A stretch of 64,000 nt of DNA, taken from the NCBI GenBank assembly GCA_036898135.1, contig CM072523.1, positions 34,410,242 to 34,474,241 of the forward strand, given 5' to 3'. The position numbers were made by a program, and so were the translations under genes. The notes beneath the pieces are model-generated. The model was not told the origin of the DNA. It was given only the letters and a program-made list of their open reading frames with translations, and did not search any database. The stretch is from Oncomelania hupensis. Lineage: Eukaryota; Mollusca; Gastropoda; Littorinimorpha; Pomatiopsidae. The first letter of the stretch is position 1; every line of letters starts with the position of its first letter. Shown one piece after another: positions 10,011 through 21,817 of this stretch.

Positions 10011-11026
10011 CGCTCACTTTTCTCAGCCTTATTTTCTGTCTTTATTATTTTCCAAATCTTCCATCACCCAAGATTTATATTCTCCGTTCATTTTTTTTTA
10101 AATTTCGTTTGAGCTTTTTACCACGTGCATGATGAATTTAACTTTTAAAAAGTTTATTTATTTATTTAGTATTAGTACCTGTTTAGTTGATTGCTTATTC
10201 TATAATTATTGGTTTTAATCGGCAGAGTTGGTCCTGATTTGGCTTGGAAGAGTCCGCTGGACCTAAAGCAATAACCATGTAATGTGATGTAATCGGCAGA
10301 GACAGTCAAAGGGGAAGAGGAAGAGGACGAAAGGAAGCTGATGGGAAGACAGACAAAACTAGAAATGTGGAAAATGCATCTTCTTACTTCCTTTTAACAG
10401 TAACGCGTCGTCTGCCATCGGCATGCTACCTTGTCAGCCTCCGAGAGTGAAGAGTCATTTACAAGGGGAAAGGGAGGCAATTGAATCGTTCGTCGATCAC
10501 CTGACTCTCTTCCCTTTCCATGTCACGCAGGAAAGCGAAGTCGTTAACACCGCGTGCTTGAAATACTTTGGTCTATCCTCTGCCAAAAGGGTGTAACTAT
10601 TATATGAAAGCCATTGATGATATATGCCATTTTGGGGGCATCGACGGTTTATGGCAATGACTACCGCTTGATATTGCTGCTACTGTCAAGTGCAGGGAAC
10701 ACACCCTCTACTATTGATATAGTGGATTTTTCTTGTTCCATTTCTTTATTCTTTTTTGTAAGAGATAATGAGATAATCGGATAGACACACGATTAAAGAG
10801 AAAGGACAGTCTTCTTACTGGCTACAGCTGTGAATGAGGGATCATTTTGATTTTCATTGGCTACGGTGGTATCATAGGCGGAGTCTGCGTTGAGTGATTG
10901 ACATAGTATGTGACATTCCTGTACTAGTTTTGGCTATAATGAAATCAGTTAACACCGTTTTGTATAGAATTAAGCATATAAAAAATAGCTATGTGATAAT
11001 TAAAACGGTTTATTTTAAAAAAAAAT

Positions 11027-11028
<2 letters not shown>
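10011..11028. other. Non-coding stretch with an R1 3' fragment
   Basis: Only the R1-like end at about 10215-10290 (ggtcctgatttggctt...aagcaataacc) is recognisable. Confidence 0.45.
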
Positions 11029-11084
<56 letters not shown>

Positions 11085-11178
11085 AAAGAATAGGAAGGAT
11101 GATGAAGAAGAAGAAGAAGAAGAAGAAGAAGAAGAAGAAGAAGAAGAAGAAGAAGAAGAAGAAGAAGAAGAAGAAGAA
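11029..11178. repeat. (GA)n followed by (GAA)n microsatellites
   Basis: A GA array (about 11029-11080) and a GAA array (about 11099-11178) are separated by 20 bp. Confidence 0.97.
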
Positions 11179-11786
11179 AGTCTTATATAAATTATCCAGA
11201 ACTTGGACGTTCGCTCCATTCAAGGACACATTACATCTATTCGCTTTTCCGAAAATTTAAAGCAAAGTTTGTTTGTATGGGTTTTTTTGTTTTAAAATAA
11301 CTTACTTTCTATTTCCCTTACTTAATAATTATAATAGCATAAAAATGTTTTTCCCTTTTGCTTTCTGTTTTTTAACATTATTTATAGTGATACATTTTAA
11401 ACAACAGGTCCGGTTGCTTAATGGTGATGGTGAGGGTGAGAAAGAGAGTTTTACACCATTTGACCTTTTACAATGATTTTACATCATCTACTTGTAACAT
11501 GGCCATATAGCTCTATCGCTAAGACTTTGGAAGATGATTGCACCATTGAATCGCGATAGAGGTTATATCTTAATCTAAACATCTGACTGAACATCTCAGT
11601 CACGTGTCATACGAACTTTGCAAAGAGTTAAATTATATAGACAGATCGATGGCGACCAACCCATCTCTCCAAATTCTTTTATTGGCCAAACTATTAAAAG
11701 TCTCCATTCTGTTGGCCAAAAAACATTAAGAAGCCTCCATGCTAGTAGCTAAACATTGAAAACATAAGACATAAAATATAAGATAT
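11179..11786. other. Non-coding stretch, nothing recognised
   Basis: An imperfect duplication of 'attggccaaa' type lies near 11685-11725; otherwise I see no structure. Confidence 0.4.
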
Positions 11787-12245
11787 CTATCCTATCCTAT
11801 CCCGTAACTGGAAAGTCATTGGGGCACCACAGATGATCGTTTAACCAGCGTGCTCCATCTTTCTCTGTCCTCAGCAATATTCATGGCTTCACTGTGTCAA
11901 GCCAGTCCATTCTCGAATGTTATTCTCGCACCTCTTTTTTTTTGTCCCCCTCTTCTTCTGCCTGCTTGCACCGTGCCTTGCATGGCGGTCTTTGCAAGGC
12001 CTGATGTTCTGTTGACGTGGCCATAACATCGGAGTTTCCGTTTCTTCAACACTGTTAGCATGTCATCGTGTTGACCAATGGCTTGTGTGATGGTCTGTGG
12101 GACTTCGTTGTTGGTGATGTGCTGGGTATAAAAAATGCGCAGAAGTTTTCTGTAGCACCTCATCTCCATGCTTTGTATTCTTCGTTGTAGGTCTGTTGTG
12201 ATGGTCCATGTTTCGCAAGCACATAGGAAGATGGAGATCACAAGG
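11787..12245 (-). mobile_element. 5'-truncated RTE-like fragment (copy 3)
   Basis: The reverse complement matches the last 450 bp or so of copy 1 and ends in tail units read here as ctatcctatcctatccc. A C-terminal frame of 114 residues (12241 to 11897) contains GGRRRG and RCYGHV motifs, then drifts out of frame. Short GATAT flanks are a weak candidate target duplication. Confidence 0.85.
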
Positions 12246-14142
12246 GATATATTTTTACAATTTTATTTTCGTCCCAAAAAAATCACATTGGAGAAGTTAC
12301 TTCCTACCATGAAAAAAATAAAAAAGAAGAAAAGAATATAACAATCGTTGAAGACAATGATGACGATGGTGTGGATGATTGTGATGATCTAAATGCCCTT
12401 ACTCCAATGTCTAACACATAGAAGTTTCTATTGTTGTATAGACCAGTTCGTTAGAAATAGAAGCCTCCACTGTCCCGAAGCGTGACATGAGCTAGCCATT
12501 GTTGCTGTCATAGCCAAGTCAGAAGAATGCTTCCGAGTGGAATGGATCCTCGCTATTTGATTGGACGGAAGACAAGGCAACGAGGACACGGGCATAACTA
12601 TAGGCACGCAATCGTATTGAAGGAAAATTAAACGGTATCTTCCTTTTCCCCTCATATTTTTGTTCTGTTCTTTTTTTGTTCTACGTTCATTCTCTCTTTC
12701 GAAAGTGTAGTTATTTCTTTTAAATGTCAAAATTCTGAAGTTTTGGTACCTATTAATAGCCACCTCTATCCAACATTCTTGAGCTAAAAATAGCCAGTAA
12801 GAAACAGAACCCAAACCAAAAAAATTGTTCAGTGAGGTTTTTCGTTTTACGTTGTTAAAACACAGACCGTATTGTACCCCAGACATCAAAGACAATCTTC
12901 AACCCGCGTGATTTACTCAAAAATAGGGTCAAAGGTCACAAGGCTATGATATAGATGTACCGTTCAAACAGGGGAAACCACTCCACGTCAGAACCGAAAT
13001 GGAAAATTCAAACTTTAGCGGTTGTTTGAGCAAGGAAAGCCCACTGTATCATTGTTTAATGTAATAACAATGCTAATTTTAGGATAAACCCCTTACAGCG
13101 ATTACGTAGCGGTTAACTTACAGAACGTAATATCTTGAGTATGATGCATACCTGCATGGTTTTGAAATACAGTGGAGGTCGACATATTTCTCGTGCTAAA
13201 GCAGTTTACCTCATTTGGAACTTTGGAACTTGGTCCTCTTATTAAGAAGACCGCACACAATTTCAAAATGGGGAATGTTCATAACCATGGGGTGGGGGTG
13301 GGTGGGGACACTTTAGCCAAAAAAGGGGAGTGGGGGTAGGAGGTTAGGGAAAGGTTTACACACATACTTTTTAAAAATGTCACACACAAACGCCCGTTTT
13401 AAAGTTTCCAGTAGCTCGGTATGGGAAGAAATGTGTAGGCTTATATTAACACTCACACTAAATATAATAATTGGGACAAAGAACACAAACGTGCATCACA
13501 GTCTGAAAATAATAACCAAGTCAGTCCACAGAACAAGAGGAAAGGGAAATGTGCAGTACATTACTTAAATAGTAACATCACAACTCCGACAAAGCCATCA
13601 GTCCCCTATTCGCTATTGTGACGTAAGACTTTCATTTATCTAAACGAAACGAAAACGAAACCGACAAAGCGGCTCATATTTTGCAACCTGCTTCTTTTAG
13701 TATTCCTCAACTTGTTAAATGTGAAGACATTTGGATGATTCCAAAAGTATTTAGGTAAAAGAGAGAGGTGCTGTTTTCTATCAGCACATACTTTTGACAA
13801 GAAAATACATAAATAATCAAACGTCTTCTTCAAATTCATTTTAGCCTTATTGCTACCTGGAGTGAAATTCACTAAGGAGGATGGGAATGGAGATTGACAA
13901 TGTTAATTTCCAGTTCCGGTGGAAGGGAAGGTGGGGTGGGTTTGGCAAGTCGAATGGTGATTAATTAAACCACACAGCATCAGACAACAGTGGTCACGGC
14001 TGGTTGACTGACTGCAGGCAGGTGTAGCTGAGATTTTAGCAAGGTCGAAAGAACCAAGCGTGTCGCTATACTTGCATGAAAAGAGAAACCTTCTTTGTTT
14101 TAAATATAATCTCCATGCTTGTTGAGCAAACAATTTGAAGAA
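12246..14142. other. Long non-coding stretch, nothing recognised
   Basis: The longest frame (minus, 12895 to 12428, 155 codons) has no recognisable domain and random composition. There are no repeat boundaries that I can define. Confidence 0.45.
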
Positions 14143-14158
14143 AATAATAATAATAATG

Positions 14159-14210
<52 letters not shown>

Positions 14211-14227
14211 TAGTGATAATAATAATG

Positions 14228-14299
<72 letters not shown>

Positions 14300-14454
14300 T
14301 ATGTATGTAGAGTTGTAACATTAAAAAGGATGGTAATAATCCTAATTAGAACAACCTGTAGTTATCATGCTGAATAAACCATAAAAACTACCAACGTAAA
14401 TGAAAAAGGGCCCAAAATATAATAATAATAAAGAAAGAAAAACAGAAAAAATGT

Positions 14455-14537
<83 letters not shown>
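14143..14537. repeat. (AAT)n and (TAG)n microsatellites
   Basis: About 155 bp of AAT units (14143-14299, with a few TGA interruptions) and about 85 bp of TAG units (14453-14537). Confidence 0.97.
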
Positions 14538-15875
14538 TAGAGTTATAACGCACACTTCCATCGCCGTTACGGTGATTCAAGGATCGGCAATATCACTCAA
14601 GTTAACATAATTAATATCTTCCAAACCAAAGAAAGATTTCGGCGATAATATATTGGCAATTTTGTTCTTGTTTTGTGTGTGTGTTCTTGTTTGGTTTTGT
14701 CAAGTACAATAATGTTGCATTAATGTAAAACCCAGTCTAGAAAGGACAAGGTAAAAAAAGTACAGTTCTTTCCCTTTCCTGACGTTTTCCTAATTTGATT
14801 TTGACTAGATGGATGCAAATAACCTACATCTGTCAATTTCATTTGACTCTAGTTATATTATCTTACGGTAAAGTAGCAGTCAGTGTAAGGCGGGATTACT
14901 TTTAAAAGGAAATCCCAGTTATTCCTGAAGAAATCTTGGCATTTTATTAAGAAAATTGCCATTTTTGTCTTAACGTTCGTGTGTGTTTGGTAGTGTTGCA
15001 AGAACAAAATCTTTGCGTGGATGCGAGGAGCAAAAATAACTCTAAACATATTTGACATTATATCTATCCGCTCCAAATGGGGCAACAAATAAATTATTAG
15101 TTAATTTTGATGTTTACACTGAAGTGATAAACCTAATAATAAAACAATCACAATTATAGCAATATTCCCTAAGAAATAACAACATTAAACAAAATAATAG
15201 AAAGGACTAAACAACATTAAAAAAAAAACTTCTCCAAGCATATCTGAATGGGTAAGTTGGATCTATTTAGAACCTCGAACGGATCAGTAGCGAGGGAGAG
15301 GAGATAGGCACTGTCCTCATGAAGCAGGCTCTGAAAAAAGAGAGGTTGCGTATAACGCTTCTCTCTCTTACGTTGGAACATTTACCCTTTCCTTTACATT
15401 TCCTTTACTTCAGCTGGTTTGCAACTGCTTACGAAGCTATTAGCATAGTAAATGCACAGAGATTCAGCTAATGATGTTAAACACTTGTACAGCGCGTTTC
15501 CTCTCTGTTTGGGTAGATGCTACCCGGCGGATTTTGTGTTCTGAAAGCACTGTTCTTAGTAGCGCTGTACAGTAACCTGCAACATGCTTGTATACTTACG
15601 CATTACTTACGCAATATAATTACGCATTATTTCAGTGGTCAATGCCGAACTCAATTAGCTGTTTTAAGGTTCTGTTTTGCTTGAGATCTTATTACTTTCG
15701 ATTTGGCATGTACATCTAGCAAGCTAGTCTGCAAAGCCCTCCGCCGACAGGAGTGACCAATCCCCGTTGATGTTTGAATGTTGAAGCTGTGGTTGGTTTG
15801 GCAGTGCCCGAGATGATTTTGACTTTTACTATGACTTTCAGCTGAAACAAAAAATGTACAAAACGCATGAAAAAT
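14538..15875. other. Non-coding stretch, nothing recognised
   Basis: AT-rich sequence without gene-like frames or recognisable repeats. Confidence 0.4.
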
Positions 15876-16160
15876 GTATGAGAGTATAAACCGAGGTCTA
15901 GTCTGTGCACGCACGCATTCCAACCCCGGGATTTTAAAGATCACGCCGCTCATTTTCGTGATGGGGGAGTGCCGGCTACATAAATACACCCAACACGCAC
16001 TAGGTCCAATCTCCCCATCCCCGGGTCGCTCAGGATTGTGCTCAGTTGTCTGGGCGTCAGACTATGCGCCCAAAGGCTCGAGTTAGATCCTGTATCGGTC
16101 AGCGCCTTGAGCGGCTCTTGAGGTGGTAAAGCGCTGTATAAAAAGTTATTAAATAATATT
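15876..16160 (+). mobile_element. SINE (family A), partial, 3' type 'gcgctgtataaa'
   Basis: The core block 'gagtataaaccgaggtctag' is shared with the SINE at 58548. It is followed by tgggcgtcagactatgcgcc, cagcgccttgagcgg and an aaagcgctgtataaaaag end. The tRNA-like head is not evident here, so the copy is 5' partial or diverged. No coding function. Confidence 0.7.
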
Positions 16161-16771
16161 AACAAATAGTTGTTTTCATGACTGTTATGTTTCATGTTCG
16201 CTAGTGATTTTTTGTGCCTGGTCTAATATTTTTGCATTGTTATTGGTCACTAAAATTATTATTTTGTATACAGTGCTGTATCATGCTGTAGTAGTAAAAA
16301 ACAACAAAAACCTGCAAGGTCACTCAGCAATGAACACTTAGCTTTACAGTAGCAGGAACAAGTTTCACAAGTGCTTGTAATATGACTATGATATTGCGAT
16401 TAAATTGTGATTAGTTTCTTTCTGTGACCTTCTACATAGGTGACAGTGGGTATATTTTGAGACCATGGCTTTTGACACCCTACATCAACCCACCGGCCAA
16501 TTCGCCACAGCAGCGTTTCAATGATGCTCATTCACCTACCCGATGCGATTGATGTTGTTAATAGATACATAAAGAAATTTATTAATTTGTCAAATTCGTA
16601 CTTTTGAAAAAAGGATAATTTTTTGGTTTAATCACTCTTTTCCCTAGGGGAGCAACACTCACCGGGAATTGTAAAAGATCCCTGTCTCTGAACGTGTGAA
16701 AGTTAGTCTCTATAACAGAGAAGGCCACAACTTCCCAACATTTCTTGTAGGGATTTGTGGAGAGCACATTT

Positions 16772-17240
16772 GGCTCAGTGGTGTACGCAGTGTACTCAAA
16801 CGTCAGGCGATAAGATTGCAGCCTGGTTCAAACCCCGTTGACGACCTGGAGTAAAGTAATAATAATAAAATTAATGAAAAATAATAGTAGCAATACATAC
16901 ATTAAATAAATAAATTTACAAATATATAAAATTGTTTAAAAATTACCCTGACAGTGAGACACTGCACCCTTACTCCTTAGAATGAGCTCATGTACTAGAC
17001 GGTTGAATGTCAGCTACAAAAATACAAACAGCACGCACTAGTTCCTTTCCCCAGCATTTCCGGTCGCCCAAGATTGTGCTCTTCCGTCTTGGCGTCAGAA
17101 TATGCGCCCAAAGGTTGCAGGTAAAGGTTCCAGATGGGCGGGCGCCCCGACCAGCTTAAGTTAGATCCTGCATCGTCCAGCGCCTTGAGCGGTTCTTGGG
17201 CTAGAAAAGCGCTATATAAAAATGATAAAGTAAATTAATA
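16772..17240 (+). mobile_element. tRNA-derived SINE (family A) with an AT-rich insertion
   Basis: The head has an A-box-like ggctcagtggt and a B-box-like ggttcaaaccc (about 16782-16840). An AT-rich filler follows (about 16856-16935), then the family A body with ggcgtcagaatatgcgcc, cagcgccttgagcggttc and the terminal aaaagcgctatataaaaatg. The same 3' module is found at 15876-16160 and inverted at 32645-32800. Confidence 0.75.
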
Positions 17241-17554
17241 ATCAGTATTTTATTTATTTATATTTTTTATTTATTTTTGTTGTGTTTCAGGTAACAACCA
17301 GCTAGAGTAGTGCAGATCATTAAAGTCTGCATTGTCCTCCACAACATTACAACAGAGCATGATCGTGATTGACTTTGAAGATGACAACCCTTGTAATGAC
17401 AACATAGACCGGAATGACCAAGTGCCAGACCTGACAGGCCGTCTCATTCCTGACATGAAAGCAACTCAGTATTTTGCATAATTCCCCATTGGACACCTTG
17501 CAGATTATGAAATGAAACACATTTTCAGTTTGTTTCAAACACACCTTGAAGTGA

Positions 17555-17595
<41 letters not shown>

Positions 17596-17626
17596 GTGTG
17601 TGTTTAGGGAACCTCTGTTATGTGTG

Positions 17627-17666
<40 letters not shown>

Positions 17667-18250
17667 TGTGTGTGTGTGTGTTTAGCTTCCCCTTCTATGA
17701 CATTAAACTTCTCTAAACTCTTACCTTACTTTAGATCGAAAAGGACTTGAGAATTTTGGCGATAGCGATTAGTGCCTCCAACTTGCCCATCAAATTTCTT
17801 CTTTCCCCACTAAAGTCTCACGGACTCTTCCACCCACTTCCAACTTTAATAGTTTTCTTGTCTGAATCTCTCACAAGAGCTTTTTCACTCGGTTTCAATC
17901 CGAAACGACATGTTTATGATGACAAGAAGGAACACGTTTACCAGAACAGGAATTCTCAGTTTGTTTATAAAACGTCAAAGCCGATAGCAAATTAAATAAT
18001 AACTAAGAGCACCGTTCTCAATGCCTTGATATTATTAAAATTTCTGTTTGAGCAATTTGGAAATAAACTGCTCTGGGGATACAAATCGTCTGCTCAAGAT
18101 AACGTAAAACGAAACCTCACCACCCCCATACACTAGTGTTCTCACCGGTTCTGTGCGAATCTCAGAAATGACCACCGGGGCTCCGGCTAGACGCCGAAAA
18201 GGCGGACACTGGACGGACGGACAAAGCCAAAAACAATAGCTCCAGAGCTG
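17241..18250. repeat. Non-coding stretch with (TG)n-(AG)n-(TG)n array at 17550-17683
   Basis: TG units (about 17556-17601), AG units (about 17631-17663) and TG again. The rest shows no recognisable gene. Confidence 0.8.
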
Positions 18251-18399
18251 AGCTTAAAGCTCGGGAACAAAAATATCTGCATTTTTTCTGTACGGGCGAA
18301 AGTCTATGAAGTCATCGAAGCGAAAATAATAAACGGTCACTGTGCTGACCCTTTTACTGTCCAGTCTTATTGACCATGTAGGTCTCTCGACGTGTGTGG

Positions 18400-18561
18400 C
18401 GGCATAGATACAGAGAGAGAGGATCGCTAACTCCCTGCGCGCTAACACTATCAGCGCTGAGCGAAGTGCCGTTTGTAGCAGACGGCCTCGCTGAGTTCAT
18501 TCGGCATTTCCGGTACATCTTGTTTACACTTTTCAAAGCGTGTGTCGAAGATACTTTGAAG
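18400..18561 (+). other. Candidate non-coding first exon and promoter region of the plus-strand gene
   Basis: A relatively GC-rich stretch ends in a good donor, ttgaag|gtacgt, after 18561. It lies upstream of well-formed exons at 18860 and 19541/19561. Its transcription is an inference from splice signals only. Confidence 0.35.
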
Positions 18562-18875
18562 GTACGTTTTTGCGTCTCATTTCTTCACTTTTTAACATAG
18601 AAGGATTCTTGGAATTAAAGTTTTGCACTTAGAAATAATCAGATGTATGTTTGGCGTGAATTAAATTGGAAGCAAGTAAGGATTTTGCCAGAAAAAAGAC
18701 TGGTATATCAATCGTGGCCACTAGGCTGATCTACATAAGAAGAAGAAGGCATTATCTCAAAGTAAGTTATGTGATTATTGGTTGCAGCCTTCTAATCAAC
18801 GCTCAAACTTTGACAATGATATGGATAGCTAAATATAATTTCTGTATTTCAATCGACAGGAAATGGAATGCAATG

Positions 18876-20512
18876 ATGTCGAAAATGCAACAGCCAGTCA
18901 ACAAACAAGCTGCCTTCAAAACATGTAAGTTTTTTTGTGTGTGTTTTTTTAATTTTTTTATTACGTAGGTTGTTGATATCCAATAGACTGGAAAACGAAT
19001 AAAATCAAAGTGGTATGCTCATTGTTTGATGTGTATTTAACCAAAAAATATTAATCATAGCATTATAATTTTAAAAATCTACTACTACTACTGCTACTTC
19101 TACTACTAAAGGCTGTTTCAGTACAGTAATTATTGATCAAGTTTTTATTTTCTATATCAATTTGTGATCTTCTGTATTATAAGTCTGATAATATGAAGTG
19201 AAAATAAATTGGTATTACCTAACCGTTACTCCTAGTTGTTGTTTTTCACTGTATAGGCAGGTACTAATAGTATAATGCACAAAACAATGCGGTTTTTCAT
19301 TTTATTTCATGCTGTCATAACACATTGCAAGCATTAACTTTTATCATTTTTAAAGACATATGTTGTGGAATAATATTTTTAGAATTTGAATGTATTATTT
19401 TCTTTAAGATATCTAAAACTAATGCACAGTACAAGAAAAACAACAACAATGCATAATTTCATAAATGTAAAACATTTACAAATTTGCTTGTGCCGACTCT
19501 AAATGCTTGACAATTTATACTATTCATTTATGATTTGCAGGTGACAATTGACATCATCAGTGCAGCGTGGCAGCAAACTTGCAGAAGATGAGAGCATGCC
19601 AAGTGAAGTGCGCTATGCCTGTCAGCATTGTGACAGTAAGTGGTTGTTTTTTTTCTAGATTCCCCAGGAAAACGTGTTAAATGGGTTCCACTGTATTTAC
19701 ATTATTTATGTAGTTTTTTTTAAGGAACAATAATAACAACAAAAATAACTTTAATCCCAATTAATTTTTTCCTTTTGTTTCACAGAACAAGCAGTACTGC
19801 GCAAGATGCAGTTTTTGGATGAGTGCTCTGTTCCCATGGGACGGTTCGTAGAAAGCAGTAAAGAAAAAGCATGGGCCAATTTCTACACTGCTGTGGCCTT
19901 GGACAACAACACAGGTGAACTGGATGCCATGCTGGCAGGAGGGGCATCTTTTTTGTGTCTTGAGGCTTTTGCCATGCTGCTTGAGCCAAGCCACCAAGAT
20001 GAAGCAGTTGAAGTTGAAGCTGTGAGTGACAGGGAAAAAGACATTCTGAGCTATGTTGGGGGAGCAGTTCTGCAAAAGGTGAAGCAGAAGGCATATAGGA
20101 TGACAGGTGCAGGTGCGAAGGGGGCCATTCTGAAGTTCATTGAGGCACTGACCTCTACAACATGCAAGGAAGGAAGCATGACAGCCATTCTGGACAGAGG
20201 GGGCTTATGTTGACCACAGAAAGTGAGCTTATGTTTCTAGATTTGGAGTCTGCATTTCGTCAGATGTTTAAGGGAAATGTAGCCCAGATGTCTGTACACA
20301 GGTACTTTGAGGCATGCCAAGAGTCTTTGTCATCAAAACTGTTCAAGTCTTTGTACAGAAAAGACATTGAGGACAAACTTAAAGACAAACTACTGAAAGA
20401 TGTGATTTTTATTTACTTCAAGATAAGAGCACATCACAAATGCAAAACCTACATTGACGAAGTCCTAAGAAAGTCGCACAGAGAGAAAAGAGAAAAAGCT
20501 CTAAGAGACTGA
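18876..20512 (+). CDS. Spliced transposase-like gene, frameshifted in its last exon
   Basis: I infer three coding exons with consensus borders: 18860-18924 (acag| ... |gtaagt), 19541 or 19561 to 19635 (|gtaagt) and 19786-20512 (ttgtttcacag|). With the acceptor at 19560/19561 the reading frame is open from an ATG at 18876; otherwise translation could start at the ATG at 19596. The protein has a CxxC pair (CQHC, 19620-19631), an acidic middle, the stretch ILSYVGGAVLQKV and a DRGGL motif, then a basic helical end (KIRAHHKCKTY...REKREKALRD). That layout resembles the C-terminal part of transposase-derived, THAP-associated proteins of invertebrates; the name is not certain. The frame breaks in a run of five G at 20199-20203: frame 1 stops at 20213, while the continuation is open from about 20202 to the stop at 20512. 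AATAAA lies at 21104-21109. It converges with the THAP gene on the other strand. Confidence 0.55.
19660..19693. repeat. Solo terminus of the CAGTGGAACCC MITE
   Basis: The block ccccaggaaaacgtg...gggttccactgta is the reverse complement of the left end of the MITE at 21817-21993. It lies in the intron before the last exon of the plus-strand gene. Confidence 0.6.
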
Positions 20513-20536
20513 AGTAGAATTTTGCCCAGGTCTATG

Positions 20537-20815
20537 TGTGCTTGATTAATAAGCCAATACTGTACATAACTTATGTAGACAATACATATTTTCAGTTTGA
20601 ATGCAAATTGCATTTGATGTCACATAGCTAAGAATTTTTTCTTGATATGTTATCTTTCTGCTCGTGTTTGATTAATACCGGTAAGCCAAGTGATGCATTA
20701 AGTTACTTATATGTAGGCAGTACATATTTTTTAGTGTGAATGTGAATTGCTTTTGATGTCACATACTGACACAGCAAATACATTTTTCTTGATATTTTTT
20801 ATGTCATCTTACAGT
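20537..20815. repeat. Diverged tandem duplication (about 130-bp unit) in the presumed 3' UTR
   Basis: The series 'cttgattaataagcca', 'tatgtag.caatacatattttcag', 'ttgatgtcacata' and 'ttcttgatat' occurs at 20537-20655 and again, diverged, at 20664-20815. It lies between the stop codon and the AATAAA of the plus-strand gene. Confidence 0.7.
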
Positions 20816-20944
20816 TATCTTGTTTACATTTAAGTTAATGAAAAGAAAATGTTAAAAACACTCCTTGTGCATTTTGGTGTGATTAAATTAATTAATAGTC
20901 TATAAGTTATCATGTATAATATACACAGTAACTTTTTGTGTAAA

Positions 20945-21015
20945 TGCTCCTCTCTCTCTCTCCCCTGTCTCTCTTCCCCTCCATCCCCCCCCCCCTCTCT
21001 CTCTCTCTCTCTCCC
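20945..21015. repeat. CT-rich tract
   Basis: CTCTC and C-run low-complexity sequence lying between the two convergent genes. Confidence 0.9.
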
Positions 21016-21169
21016 ACACAAATAGACACAAACAATCTGGAAAAAAGACTTAAAAGTTTGTCGTCATCAATGTTATATTCATATATCAAACATTCAGAGC
21101 TCCAATAAAAATATCAGTTAACAAATGCATAATTACAATGTCATTTGATAGCAAATATGTCATGTATAC

Positions 21170-21782
21170 AAGTCAGTCATTGTTCTTTAGTACTATCCAA
21201 GGACTGGGTAGACGAGCCGCATCTTTCCGGACTTCATCAAAGCTGTAGTATGCCACGATCCTTGGGATGGGTGGAGCAGGTCTCTCTGTCTGAAAAAAAT
21301 GTACACACAAGCAGTGATTATTATGTTTTTACTTTGAATTATTGACAGACTACTATTACTAATGTGCAATTACTAGAGCTGGCGGTACAATGCGCTATGA
21401 CTTGCCACTGTACAGTATACCGGTAAGTTTGCTGGTGTACCGGTATACCGGAACAAACTCTAAAGGCAATGCCATCAGTCAAAAACACTATTTTTCTTAA
21501 TGATGTTAACTGGTGCTTGTTCGCATAAACTGAAAGTGAATTTAATATCAAACGTTTAACGTCATACTAATTTACTCAACCACTTTGGCATCTAGCTCTC
21601 ACCCACCCTCCCCCTCCACTCCAAACTCACTCTCTCTCCCTCCCTATCTCATACGCTCTGTCTGGTGCCTCGTGCCACTACTCCATGGCAAAAACCTCAC
21701 AATTTTGGAACATTATTTTAATTTTAATAAAAATAATAAAAATAATAATAATAAAATTAATATAAATAAAATTAATAACAAA

Positions 21783-21817
<35 letters not shown>

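Noticed and set aside
12428..12895. 155-codon minus-strand frame
   Set aside because: No recognisable domain, no splice support and random-looking residue composition.
14143..14537. Regularly spaced repeats resembling an array
   Set aside because: Contiguous trinucleotide units without spacers; not a CRISPR array, and the genome is eukaryotic.
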